A stretch of 64,000 nucleotides of DNA from Rotaria sp. Silwood1 (lineage: Eukaryota > Rotifera > Eurotatoria > Philodinida > Philodinidae), in NCBI GenBank assembly GCA_905250075.1, contig CAJNOP010000043.1, positions 616,772 through 680,771 on the forward strand. Reading direction: 5' to 3'. How positions within the stretch are numbered: the stretch's first letter is position 1; each line of letters starts with the position of its first letter. Made by a program: the position numbers and the translations under genes. Of this stretch, positions 48,830 through 61,520 are shown piece by piece. Below the pieces are notes generated by a model. The model was not told the origin of the DNA, ran no database searches, and saw nothing but the letters and a program-made list of their open reading frames with translations.

Positions 48830-49043
48830 AATAATAAAAAATTATCGTTTTAACGTCAACGAATCACTATTTATGACATTTACAATTCGAAGTTTAAACG
48901 ACAAGAACATAATATTACTTTTTTGACATACAAAATCGTTTTTTGTGGTAAACGCGTAATTTGGTCAATATATCATCGTTTAAACGACGTGACATTAAAC
49001 ATCGTTTTAACGGTAGAACAGTGTTTTCTCAAGTAACTGGGTA
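48830..49043. repeat. CGTTT/AAACG-rich segment, probable truncated relative of the 54-kb element
   Basis: Repeated CGTTTTAACG, TCGTTTAAACGACG and AAACGCG motifs run to a right end CTGGGTA at 49037-49043, the same terminus as the element at 54034-54305. A matching left end is not clear. Confidence 0.45.
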
Positions 49044-50559
49044 GATGAATGAATAGATTATGCATCAAAACTGAGAATATTTCATTTCATTGTTTCTCTT
49101 CTTCAATGGTACCATTAATTTCGCATTTTGCGTATTATTCAATGTAGACAACCGATTACGTGATTTGATAACGTTTTTTGTAATGAATGGGCAAAGAACT
49201 TTGCAACATACTTAAGATAATATTTACTTGTTGCAGAAACAAATATAAATATAAATTTTATGACGAAAACGTTGAAATAAAAAAAAAAGCGTTTTTAATG
49301 AGTTTTACTCATTCAGTCTTACTTGACAGTGTTTGTTAAGGTGTTATGAGTCATCATCGCTTTAAAATAATTCAGCATATCGGTTAGTCTAGATCTGAAG
49401 AGTTTTTTATATTGTTATATCTTGGTTGTCGGCAAATATTTGAATTTCATATAAGTTTATTCTTATGACCAATTCGTTTATATACATATATATATTGAAA
49501 TATATACTTTTTCGATGTTTTTCTCTTCATTTCTGATTTGTTCATCTTCGTATTATTCATATTAACTTTCTCATTCATTTGGGTATACTGTCCATTCAAC
49601 TATCTATCCTTTGTATGATTTTGTCATTTTTCTCTGTTACTAATAGTAGTAACTGATTCTTTCTTTGCAACTATTTCATTTTTAATCATGCATAGCTTAA
49701 CATATTTTTTGGCTGCTTATTGCATTTGTTTTTCGTACTGTTCATAAAGAGACAGACCTGATCCAATCCAAGTGTGAAGGTGTTGGATCTGATGGGCACT
49801 AGTCATCTAAGCAATGTGAAAGATGCGCTAGTCATAGAACACAAAAAGTCGGACCAAAGTATCTTGTATCTTCGAGGCTGCTATCCTACTCCTATTAGAA
49901 AATTACATTACAATTATCTAAATATGGTTCCACCGAATGGGTGTCGATACATCTAGAATTCAAACAGCTCTTACAAGTATTCAAGTATTCAACGTTATAA
50001 TTGTAATATTCGATTTTTCAACTCTTGATCTCAAAGGGATCCCACAGCGATCATCCATGAGATCCATTATGTTTCCGAAGAATCCATAGAGATCACGTAA
50101 ACATTTGCTGAAGATTGGTTAAGGGTTTATTCGAGATCTCTTATGAGCCTGTGTATATAAACTAAAAATCGGTGGAAATCTCTAGGGATGTCACGAAGAA
50201 TGCGAAGAGATCTATTGGAGACCTTTTGTGGTACACTTAAGAGTTACCCAAGATTTTCTGGGAAGCATATATGTAACGATAGGGAGTCCCTTTTCGAATA
50301 CTGAGCGTTTGAGAGATGGATGCATTCGCTAGGCACATAGCTAAATGGTAAAACATAGACGATGAATTCAAAGATTTCGAGCTCGTTTTATTAACTTCAC
50401 AGCATTAGGTATAAATGCCACAGATTAGCAAAAAACTTGAGTATTCAAGTTAAAGAGTTTAATAGTTGAAGAACTTTATAAGTTGTAACGAGTTAATGGC
50501 TTTTATATTACTGAAGTATCAAGTACATTGTTCGATGCACATTTTACGCTTCTTCTAAA
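49044..50559. other. Gene-poor stretch, slightly less AT-rich at 49.75-50.4 kb
   Basis: A 60-codon frame at 49774-49956 and a following stretch with repeated GAGATC-like words have higher complexity than the surroundings but match nothing I know. A tRNA-like A/B-box pair near 50338-50384 is too closely spaced to call. Confidence 0.4.
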
Positions 50560-50985
50560 TATGATGTTCATAGCTTTTGGAACTGAATTTCTGATGGCCA
50601 AAATCTTTGAATACACATTTGTATTTATAGTGTGTCTCACAATGATATCGAAAAAATTGTTCTTTCTTAACGATCAAACAATATTTTTTGAAAAGCATGT
50701 ATAATATTTTTCCTAACTATATGATGAGTAAAATCAGAAAAGATAATTTGAATAAATGTGGAGGCTACCGAGATTTGAGGCTTTTCTCATGCATAATTTT
50801 TATCTACTGTTCTAATTTTTTTTACGTAATTTTGTTGAGTTTCACTGCGAAAACTCGTCTGAATATGTCTAAAAAAGACATTCGGATACGTAATTTGTCA
50901 AGCTCTATCTGACCATGACGAAAAAAAAACACCAAAAAATTTGCTCAAATTTTCAACTGTTAGTATTTTCTACAAAACACCTATT
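50560..50985 (-). repeat. R1 dispersed repeat, segment A, copy 4 (inverted)
   Basis: Its reverse complement carries AAATTTGAGCAAATT, GCAGTGAAACTCAACAAAA, ACTCATCATATAGTTAGG and ACTATAAATACAAATGTG in the same order as 34.35-34.69 kb. Confidence 0.65.
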
Positions 50986-53900
50986 GAGAGAAAATCTACA
51001 AAATGATGATTGTTTTTTTCAATAGAAGTAATGCATCACTTTTCCATATGGTAGCAAATGTTTATCTAATAATCGTTTCATTTTCAAATTGATAAACATC
51101 TTCTGTGATCAGATGCATGCTTATTGAAATTTGGTACATGTTTACAGCAAGAAGAGAAAAAAAGGGTCCACTTCAATCTTACTTCATCATTTGCACTCTC
51201 GTATTTCATCTGTTTTAAATTGGCAATGAAGCAAGAAATTTTTTTTTCTTTCTCATTTCTTGTGTAGTCTATTTTTCTATTTCTGTTGATTTTTTTTTCT
51301 TCGTCATGCGACATGAAGCGTTTATTACGATTGGTTTTTTTTATTTCTTCTTGTAACATAGTTTCTTTTTTTTCTTTTAAACCCATTTTCTATTCTAGAT
51401 GGTTATGAACGTGTTACGCAAAAGGTAAGAATAACATAGTTTTTTTTTGTTTTGAAATGTCTATTTAATTTTTCTCTGTACTCTTTCATTTCGAATTAGA
51501 CAATTGTAAATATATAGAATCGATCAGCTAATTATATTAAATAAATACAAATATTTGATAATTATAATTACTGATAAATATTGTTTTAGAGTAGAATATG
51601 TGAATAGAACTTTTATCTATACAAGAGAGTTTTCGTTATATATGTTCACATATGTTAAAAATTTTTAATCATCCAAACTGACGCATCATATAAAATGCAT
51701 GTGATTTTAATAAACGTAAAATTAATTATAATAAATACGTAGTATAAAACTTATTAGTATCTCTTGAAATTTTCGACATTACATCAATGAATTTCTTTTC
51801 ATTTTTATTTGTTTCAAAGAGTATATGGATTATGGCATTTTATTTTATTTTTTTATACTATCAAAAATCCTTCAAGTATAGTGAATGTAAACAGTGACTG
51901 AAGAATTGATTATATTTTCATCCACCAAAGTCATTGAAAAATAATTGCGATCAAAGAATAATGTTTGTCACTACATTCTATTTTGTTACCCTTAGTTTGA
52001 AGTGAAAAACTTGCTTTCAAATAAATTCAAGTGAGTTAGACAAATTTCATAAGAATAGATATTTTTTATCTTTAGTTAATATTTTTTCATATAAACCTTC
52101 CAAAAGACAAATAAAAATAATTTTTCTTTCAAATAATTGATCGATGTCATTTTATATTGATACTATCATATATCAAATAAATATTCTAATAAACCTCTTA
52201 CTACAATAGAAGATATCCATGAATCAACTGATTTCATAGAATATTGGTATTGTAGTGAGTACGTTTACATTGAAATATGCCTCAAAGGTGTCTCATACGA
52301 TCTGGACCTCAACGAATATTAATTTACATATAAACAAAGAGTGATTACCATCTTATTAAAACTATCGAAGCTTCAAACATTTAGAATAATGTTTCAAATG
52401 GCATATAATACGATTACATTATCTCTTTTGATAATCGTGATACACACGCAACAAACGCGATATTTAAAATCTCGAAATCAGTGAGTATTTTTTTAGAAGT
52501 TTTCATGAACTATGAATTCGTCGTATGTAACGTAACACCAATATACAAAGTGCAATGTAATATCTAGAATGTGCGTATGCCTGTACTCTGTACTTACACT
52601 CTAATTATCACGCTTCCTCTATTCATATCACTATTGTTATTAGAAGAGATTATGCCATCAGATAATATTCCATTCAAAACATCCTCCTAAATAATCGAAC
52701 CTCATATAAATACGGTTAATAGGAATAACTCTTTGTTGATATATTAACTATTTTTCGTTCAGATTCAAAAGTTCTGAGACATCCTTTAGTTTTCAGGATT
52801 TTGCACTGAAAAGTCTCTTTTCAAATCCTTGAAATCGTTTTGATTTTTTGAAAAGTTCTTTTAATTAAAAAAATCTGAAAATAAATGAGATTATAATGGA
52901 AGAAGGATTCCTTTGAAAACTTTATACCCTTGAACATAATAGAAGACTCAAGGTCATCTCCTGTCGGAAGAGGTTTACTCGACAATAAATCACTCGTTTG
53001 ATTTAATCATAGCACAAAAGACTTGCAGGAAGAGAAAGAAAATAATGAGGGCCATCATCTGATACAAAAAAAGAGACAAACTAAAATGATTCTACAGAAA
53101 GAAGAATAAATATTTGTATAACATTACAATCTATACATAGTATAAAATAAAATTTGATTTTTTGTAGTTTTTATAGATGTTTTTAATGTGCTTCACCATA
53201 TTGCATTTTGGGATTTGCTAACATTCTATATCAAATAAAAAAAAACGAATTCCTATGGGTAAGCAAAATGTTAATATTTTGTCATCGTATCCATCTGTGC
53301 CATGGTCTCTTTTCTTTTCTTTTCTTTTCTGTTATTTTTTGATTATCAATCAACCGCTTAGTTAGCATTTTCTAACAATAAAAGAAATTAGAATATGAAT
53401 AAATATGACGAGCAATTGTATATAATATCTTTTTTGTAGATACAATAGAAGAAAAGAAATTTATTCTAAAAACAAATTATGTATTTTCTATAGTAGGCTT
53501 TGTTTAACGTTATATCGGGATGATTTTTCTTCGATCCTCAGAGATTTATAAGTTTCAGTAAATTATTTCTGAAAATTTTGTTTAACATCAATAGCAATTA
53601 TATAAGATCAAATATAAAGTATTTATCAATATCTAAGTATGATTTTAAAAGATTGTTGTTGAAAGATTCGTAGAATACATAGCCTTACAGACATACTGTA
53701 ATTTTAGCATTTTCTCAAGGTAGCACTATTATAAATTTTTTAAACAATCATAAGTTCATAATAATACATGTTCTATCAACTTTTCGTTTTTTGCGATGAT
53801 TTTCTAAAATAATAAGTATTCAAAGATCGCAGTTATAATTCTCTATGAAACTTTCAATGGATTTATTCTTATGAATTTCGAAAATGTAATATTATCAATT

Positions 53901-54033
53901 GTGTAGTAATGACTGATCTTCACAGCATCAAGACTCTCTCATCAATATGTTATAGATTAGTTCGAATTCGCCTATAAACTAAGCCAAGTAGTATTAATAA
54001 ACTTGATCTAAGTTCCATTGAAATAGAACTTAT
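50986..54033. other. 3-kb gene-poor stretch
   Basis: Pyrimidine-rich at 51235-51395, ending in a possible acceptor and a short ATG-containing micro-exon candidate with donor GTAAGA at about 51426. A (CTTTT)n run lies near 53307-53330. No gene is supportable. Confidence 0.5.
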
Positions 54034-54305
54034 TACCCAGTCAGTCAACAATAGAGAAAAAACTCGTTTTTACGCGTTGAAATGTGCGCTTTTAACGTTT
54101 TGTAACGTGTTTTCCAGCAAAAAACGACTTTTAAACGCTTGAGCAACGCATATAAACGCGTTTTTTTCACTTAAAAGACAAAATATCGCGTTTATACATG
54201 TTAGAATGTGCGCTTTTACCGTTTTTCGAAGCGTTTTCAAGCGAAAAAAAACGTTAAAATAATGCGTTTAAACGCGTTTTTTTTCCGATCTTGACTGCCT
54301 GGGTA
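54034..54305. mobile_element. 272-bp CGTTT-rich inverted-repeat element
   Basis: The termini are TACCCAGTCAGTCAA and the reverse complement of TACCCAGGCAGTCAA (14 of 15 bases match). The inside is two diverged copies of a roughly 95-bp unit, each with GAATGTGCGCTTTT-like and AAACGCGTTT motifs. TA at both ends would fit a TA target duplication. Non-coding. Confidence 0.7.
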
Positions 54306-56421
54306 GTAGTATATATATTCATCAAATAATGTTCTAATTTTGAAGAAAAACGCCTATTACTTAAAAATAAAATCAACTATATAAAGTTAGTAAACAAACA
54401 ACAAAGATAAATAAGTTAAAACAATCAGTTTATTGATATTAGATATTTTCGTAGGAAATTTACTATAGCCGGAACCGATGTATAATTTCGATAATCACTA
54501 TTGTTATTGGTTCGAATAGAAAGACAGATGAGTCAAAAATTCAGACGGATAGTGGTTACATCCCTTTAGTCATTCAGTCGATACTCGCGAAATTTTGCTG
54601 TCGTTCTATGTAAAAAGAAAAGCAGCATGAATATTGAAAGTATTGCATGTTCTTTGCACTTTATATCTGCTTGGTATGCCTGTGATTGTAAACACTGGTG
54701 GTAAGAAATTTGAATCAATATCGAATGCACTAAGTGAGATGACCTGTGAATTTGATGAAAACCTTAGAAAAAAGAATTTCCATAGAAATTTATTAAATTA
54801 AACTGTATATTGCCCTATTTATTTTATTTTTAGCTAAAAACGAATTTCATACGACGGATGACGCTAGACTACAGTAGCGTTTTAATAATGATATAAAAAG
54901 TTTCACTTGAAAACAGTGCACACGCAAGATATCATTAAAACGAACACTCTAATTTCACTTGATCAGAAGAATACTATCTATTTCAGCGATGTACACAATA
55001 TACTGTTAATGTTAGCTTTTGAAGATGTGTTTCATTGTAATTGCATAAATAGAATTCCTATTCGACATTGAATTCATTGATTTATGCATAAATAATCATA
55101 GATTACAAAGATCTAGTCTACACCACAAAAGTTAATAGTGTATTAAGAGATTTGTTCCTGAAAAAAGCTAATACACTTTGCAAAAGAGTATTAAAGTAAA
55201 TGTACTAACAGAGATAAAGTTCTATTCACAAATTAAATTGAGGTGATATGTCTTCGTGAAGCCTTTGTATAAACTAGAAAAGAAAAACATTGCACAAAAT
55301 AATGAGTATACTATATTTAAACAGTAGTAATGGATGTAGAATTTTAGGTGAATGAGAAAGATCATGATGATAAAATGTGTTTCGAAGTTTATTAGCAGTT
55401 GTATCGATTCATTTTTTAACGTTTTCTATGAAAAAAAAATCGAAAAACAATCCGAAATGTTAACAAACGACCGCTCCCATTGCCTCTACATCCGTCACTC
55501 TTAATAAGATGTTGGTCACTTAAAATGGCATAAAAAAACAGTGTTTTGCTGTTTTTTTTCTTATCGAGGCAGACTAGTCATGATAATGGCTGCTAGCATT
55601 GTGTCACTTGTCAAAACTCAAAATTATTCAAAATTTCACATACAAACAGGTAGATCGTTACAATATTTAATATTGTAGTCACGAGCAAAACAAATACACA
55701 TACTACGTTGTTGCTTAAAGAATATTGTCAAAAATATTTTGATTTTAAACAAAGTTTATAGTCCAATGAAGTTTTTTCATAAAGATCTGTTTTCAATATG
55801 AATTTCATTTCTGTTCATTAGTATTAAAAAGAATGACAAGCAGAAATTAAATGAGCTTCAATGTCTAATGATTTCCATTTGAATCATATTTTTATCACTA
55901 CTAAAGAACTTCGAAGTATGTAGCATACGACATCTCGAAGTTTTTGTAAAAAAAAAAAACCTGACGTAACTATTTTTAATGTGACATAATAGTAGAATCC
56001 GGTTTTATAAGAATCTTTATTGTATCTTTAATTTTTGAAATTTAATTTTAAATTAAATATCTGGTCAATAACATTTTGTACAAGATTCAGTAAATGAGAA
56101 AGTAATACTGAATGATATAGGCACTTTGAGCATTGTATCTAATTCAATGATAAATATAAAAAATAAATATTTAAGAAATAATAGAATTCATTGGGAAAGT
56201 ATTTTTATGTCTTATAAAAAGCTTAAAGAAATTTTCTCTTTATATTGCTTGACAATGAAAACAAAGCTTTACATTTCTATGATATTTGATCATTTCTCAA
56301 CTAATAAAAAAAAATAATAATACTTCTATAAGTGTTATTTGTTATGATATGTTGACAATAGCATTAGACCACAGTGTCTCTTTTCTGCATTTTTTTCTTT
56401 CATCATCGTCTCTAATACTTA
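54306..56421. other. 2.1-kb gene-poor stretch
   Basis: AT-rich with no gene, repeat or RNA that I can support. Confidence 0.5.
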
Positions 56422-57016
56422 CTGTCTGTCCAAAATTAAAATGGTCTCCGCCATTTTTTGAATAACTTCAGAATGGAAGCAGCTAGCGAGCTGCGATTTT
56501 CACCAGTCGAAAGAGGCGACGCTGGAGTATCTTTTTTTCTGACGTTGTATGAGCCGACATCATTTTCAAATCAATTATTTCTGCAAAACATTGGAAAAAA
56601 TGGATGAAAACGGCTTACCATTTGGATGAAATTTTGGTTTTGATATGTTATTTAGATGGAGGAACTTCAGATCTATAGTTTAAGATATAATTTGAATGAT
56701 TATTTTCACACATTCTAAGGTAAAGCACATCAAATTCTCAATTTACTCATTGAAAAGGTATGAATTTTTCTTAGTTTTTAAGCAAATTTTCTGATTTTTT
56801 TTGAAAATTTCATCTTAATGACGGATTATTTTTGTACATTTTTTCGACATTTCACAAAAACGGTGGATTTTAAAATAGTTTCTTCTTACACAATATCGGA
56901 GACAAAGACGTCCCGATATGTCTTCTTTAGACTGATGAAAACCACAGCTTGCTAGTTGCTTCTGTTCTCAAGTTATTCAAAAAATGGCGGCGACCATTTT
57001 AATTTTGAACAGACAG
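56422..57016. mobile_element. 595-bp long-TIR element flanked by TA (Tc1/mariner-like MITE)
   Basis: The left end CTGTCTGTCCAAAATTAAAA and about 85 bp after it are matched by the inverted right end with a few mismatches, including ATGGC(G/A)GC-type and AACTAGC(A)AGCTG blocks. TA lies on both sides (56420-56421 and 57017-57018), the target duplication of Tc1/mariner elements. The 400-bp interior has no transposase. Confidence 0.8.
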
Positions 57017-60000
57017 TAGTTGATATACAAAAACTAGGGACAATAGCAAAAAAAAAGAAATATAACAACAAGTCTTTATTTCATCAGATGTTCGAAATAA
57101 TCGTTCTGATTATTCACAAGCAATTGTATTTGTGGAATTCATCTATCAAAGGTTTTTATAATACTCTTATTTATTCAAACGATTCATGAATATGTTAACA
57201 ACACAATGCAACAACTCGAAATCATTTTGATCACATAGATTTTATTTGATTAAGACAAATAACCAAAAATTACATGACGCTAGACTCGGAGAATCGCTGA
57301 AATAAAAACTTGATGGACTGGTGTAACGTGCCCGTAGCATGGAGTGTATGCATGATATTTTCCTCTTCTTACTACTTCTTCTCATCTTATGTATTGTCCT
57401 TATCTTTCTGTCATTACTTCGTACATCATGTTGCACTTTGTCCTTCTCTTCCTTTCTTCTGTCTGATGGACGAGTATATAAGTGTATGCTTTGTATGTAA
57501 ACGATGCGGTTATGGATAGGAAGAAATATGATAAAGCGTAGTTCCATCAGCGCTAGTTCTTCTTCCATCTAAAATCGTCACAACTGGTTTTTGTATTTCT
57601 TTTCTGTTCTACCGACACTATTTTTTGTATTTCTTAATACGTATAGATCACTAGGGATTAGAATAGAGGAGAAAAAAAAGAGAAGAAATACATTAAACCG
57701 AGGGTACACAATGAAGACAATATGATTTAATTTTATCGTCACGTATTATAATAAACAACTCTTATCAAAATACTACTACTATGATATTGGCTAGAGAACG
57801 ATTAAGTATTATAGGAATGTAGAATGTTGATTGCACGATCAGCTCATGTAGAGAAAAAGCTTCTTATAACTAAACTCAAGTGCCTCAGCCCTTATTTTTG
57901 ATATGCTCTAAATATATTATTACTGCATGAGAAACTTATTTTCTATATTCAAACAATAGATACTGTTGACATGAGAAATACAACATTAAACTTTTTTAAC
58001 CAAATGTATATTGTTAAGCTGTTTCGAATATTATTTTTAAATAAGTAAAATTTTGATTAAACTGTTATTCGAAAAGAGAATTCATTGGGGTGTACATATG
58101 GCACGCAGATCCTCAATGAATCATAGCAATAAGACGAAAATTTATATTAATAACGATTCGTTCCCTAAAATTTGCTAGCTATTAAACGTCTTTTACATCG
58201 TACATGGTAAAGTTTACTGCATGAAACTCAGGAAATATTTTTGTTCCTGAGTATTTGATTTTTCCTTCTTTGTTATGTTCCTCTCAATTCTCATGTATAT
58301 TTCTGTGTCTTTTTGTTTTCACGCTTTATGGATTAATTCTTTACTTCTGGAGATATTAGTTTTTCTTATCTTAGTACACTGTTTAGATGATTCTACCTTT
58401 TCATTGGTCGCTTATCTAGTATACAAATAAGATATAGCTGGAGTTGTCAACGAATTTGATGAGCTCTTTTTGTATGTCATTAGGTATCATAGTAAATCAA
58501 TGTAAGAATTTTTAAAAATTATAGTCCACTAATATAGTCCTCAACAAACCGCAGATCATCGCTTAAAGGAAAAGAAAACATGCAAATTGCATTTATTGTC
58601 TTATGTGATTTATTTAGACACTCATATTAGCATAATATATTCTACATCTTTGTCATAGAACAACACGCTTCTCAAAGTTGTTAATGTTCGAGATTATCTT
58701 TTGCTCTTGAGTAAAGAAAACAAGAAGCATGTCGATTATCCTAATAAATACTCATGTAGTTAATAATTAGAAATAAATGAACATTATCATACATTATAAT
58801 GCTCAAATAACACATATGATTTAAACTGGAACAATATCACCAGTAGACTGGCTATCAATTGGCGATACTTTGATACTTGAATGGTACACTATCCTCTGAT
58901 CACCATTCTACCACGGTATACTGGTATTAGCGTGAACAAACATCCAAGATAAAAATGAATGTAATTACATATGAATATAATTTATTTCTTGAGTTTTCAT
59001 GCACTATTTGTCAAATAATGTTCTATAGCCTATAAGTTATTCAATCTATTATGTGCATTATTTCTTATTAAAATAAATGCATGAAAATTCTTTGCCTTCG
59101 CATGAATCTTAAGAGTATCCATTCGTTTTAGTTATACTAATTCTCGAAGAGGGCACAATTGATCTGCATCAATTTTTTCTCACAATTAGAACACCTTAAA
59201 TATGGAAATACATGTTTCGAGAAAAAGAATTTTAAACGAAGTTTTCGAGACGTTTTCGGAAAATTTTGGTTTTGCATAGGACCACATCGAGTGTGCTTAT
59301 GGCTTTCGTCTAACTCTGTTTGATTGGGCTGAAAATTTCTATTAAGATGTTTCAGACTATATTTCAGTGCTAGTTTTAAGCTCTTCAAAAAAAATCTGAC
59401 TTCCATTTTTTTTATGAGAGAAATACATAATGGTTCGAATCTAAAACCAAAATTTTGGTGTTCAGAGCTCTATAAATCCGAATAAGAAGGTCAAAAAACG
59501 AACACGGTCGATGTCACCTCTTGAGAATAAGAAATCATACGAATCTGTTGTACCATCTGCAAGAACGAGAAATGGCCAAAAAATAGAAGGAAACTACCGT
59601 TAATCTATTTATTTCATAAAAAAACAACCCATTTATATGAATTAATTGTTCGATAATCTATGATGCATTAAGAAACTCATCGATTATAGGACATTATTTG
59701 ACTAATACAACATAATAATTCAAGAAATATGTTGCATGCTCACGTAATTACATTAATTATTTATGCATAACAGTGCATAATAATGCCAACTGTCTCTAAT
59801 TATGTTCTAAAAATTGGTTACATAAGTAATAGTATTTTTGCCGAAGGAATATATACACATTTTAGCGAGCATTTATTTTCTCGTTTGAAAAATTGAAAAT
59901 CTTCTAAATAAAAAAAATGTATATTTTATTGGTTATAGACCATGATACTGTTCAACAATATTCGATCATAATCATCACGATTTAATACGTACTGAAACGA

Positions 60001-60080
60001 GGAAACGTAATTAGGAGGAACGAGATATTTAGAGAAGCGAAAAACGTTTGTACTTAGCGTTTATCCAACAGTACATTTTA
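57017..60080. other. 3-kb gene-poor stretch before the fucosyltransferase
   Basis: 57340-57470 is pyrimidine-rich. 59140-59520 is somewhat more complex but unrecognised. No supported gene. Confidence 0.5.
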
Positions 60081-61520
60081 ATGCATTTTTCATATCATAA
60101 ATCGTACATTCGACTTTGGTGGCGTCGACAAGTTTTTCGTTTTCGGCGTTTATCACCCATATGGTTTGTTATAATATTTACTTGCATATTATTCCTTATT
60201 ATTATGGTGCCAAATCCATTTTCTGCTCAATATAGACGAATTTCAATTGATCAAGATGTTCATTGGAAGAATGTCAAAGAAATATTAGAAGTTAAAGAAC
60301 AAGTACGTCATTCTAATTTATGATTAGAAACTAACACAGAGGAATTTTTTGTTTTTGAAAGTTAGATCGAAAGTTCTTTAAAAGACTTAATACGTTTGTA
60401 AATCATAATAAAGTTCGTTATCAGTTAATCAAGAAATATTTTGTTTTAGATTTTTCAAAATGAAACATTAGTAAATAATGTCAAAGTTATTAAACATGGA
60501 AATGACCAACGACAAATTACTTCCACTATCCTCATTGTTCTTTACACTACAATTTTTCGTGATAAAAAATTCTGTTCATATTCTATTAATCGTATTTTTG
60601 GTAAATCTTGTCCATCAAAACATCGTTGTTTATGGTCATGTGATCATGAAAAATTTCGTGAAGCTGATGCATTGATATTTCATGCTTATGACATTCCATT
60701 GTATCGAGCACCGATGCCAAGTCGTTCCGAAACAAAACCCGATTCTGTTTGGATTCTATGGTCAGATGAACCTCCTTCCATAATTCAATATGCTCTATTT
60801 AAATCGTATCATTTTAATTGGACAATAAGTTATAAACTAAATAGTGAAGTATCTATTGCTACATATGGTTTATTTAGTAAACGAGATAATCCATTATCAG
60901 ATAACGAATATCAACAATGGATTAGAAAACAATTCTCGGATCGAACAAATGGTGCATTATGGTTTGTTTCAAATTGTAATGCAAAAAAACGTTTAGAATT
61001 ATTTTATAATTTAAAACATGCATCAGAATTATTGATTGAAGGTTATGGCCGGTGCGTGGATTATTATCCAATTCATTTATGTGGTTCATCTAGTCAATGT
61101 GAATATGATTATATGTCAAAGTTTAAATTTTATTTAAGTTTTGAGTCGAATACATGCCGAGATTATATAACTGAAAAATTTTATAAAGCATTTTATTACG
61201 GTCTCATACCGATTGTTTATGGACCTGAAAGAAGTGATTATAATCGTGTAGCACCAAAGGATTCATTTATACATACGGATGATTTCGATCAAGATATGAA
61301 TAAACTTGCGACTCATTTAGAAGAAATTCATTCGAATTTAACTGTATTTTCGATGTATCATGAATGGAGAAAAAATTATGAAATTATTATTGATGGTAAA
61401 GCATTAGAACGTGTACGTATGTGTGAATTATGTCAGCGATTGGTCAATATACGAAAAGGTGAAATGATTTATTATGAGAATATTGATAAATTTTATAATG
61501 ATAGATGTGATTATATGTAA
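60081..61520 (+). CDS. Alpha-1,3-fucosyltransferase (GT10 family)
   Basis: Exons 60081-60302 and 60450-61520, phase 0, encode 430 residues. It is a type II Golgi membrane protein: a basic cytoplasmic tail (about residues 1-26, WWRRQVFRFRRL), a membrane helix (IWFVIIFTCILFLIIMV), a stem, then the GT10 domain. The family signature is present near residues 300-325: FYLSFESNTCRDYITEKF followed by YGLIPIVYG, and earlier SVWILWSDEPPS and LWFVSNCNAKKR. It transfers L-fucose from GDP-fucose in alpha-1,3 linkage to GlcNAc-containing glycans; which acceptor cannot be told. The start at 60081 is the first ATG in frame. AATAAA is at 61566-61571. Confidence 0.9.

Noticed and set aside
49774..49956. 60-codon frame with good complexity
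   Set aside because: No homology I recognise and no splice sites; kept only as part of the region note.
50338..50384. tRNA-like A box (TAGCTAAATGG) and B box (GATTTCGAGCTC)
   Set aside because: The boxes are about 35 bases apart, too close for a tRNA, and no acceptor or anticodon stem can be formed.
51084..51386. 100-codon Lys-rich minus-strand frame
   Set aside because: It is the complement of a pyrimidine-rich tract; composition alone explains the lack of stops.
51402..51427. Micro-exon with ATG between a CTAG acceptor and a GTAAGA donor
   Set aside because: No downstream exon in 8 kb continues it into a recognisable protein.
57242..57568. 108-codon minus-strand frame
   Set aside because: It is complementary to a pyrimidine-rich region, with no domain and no neighbouring exons.
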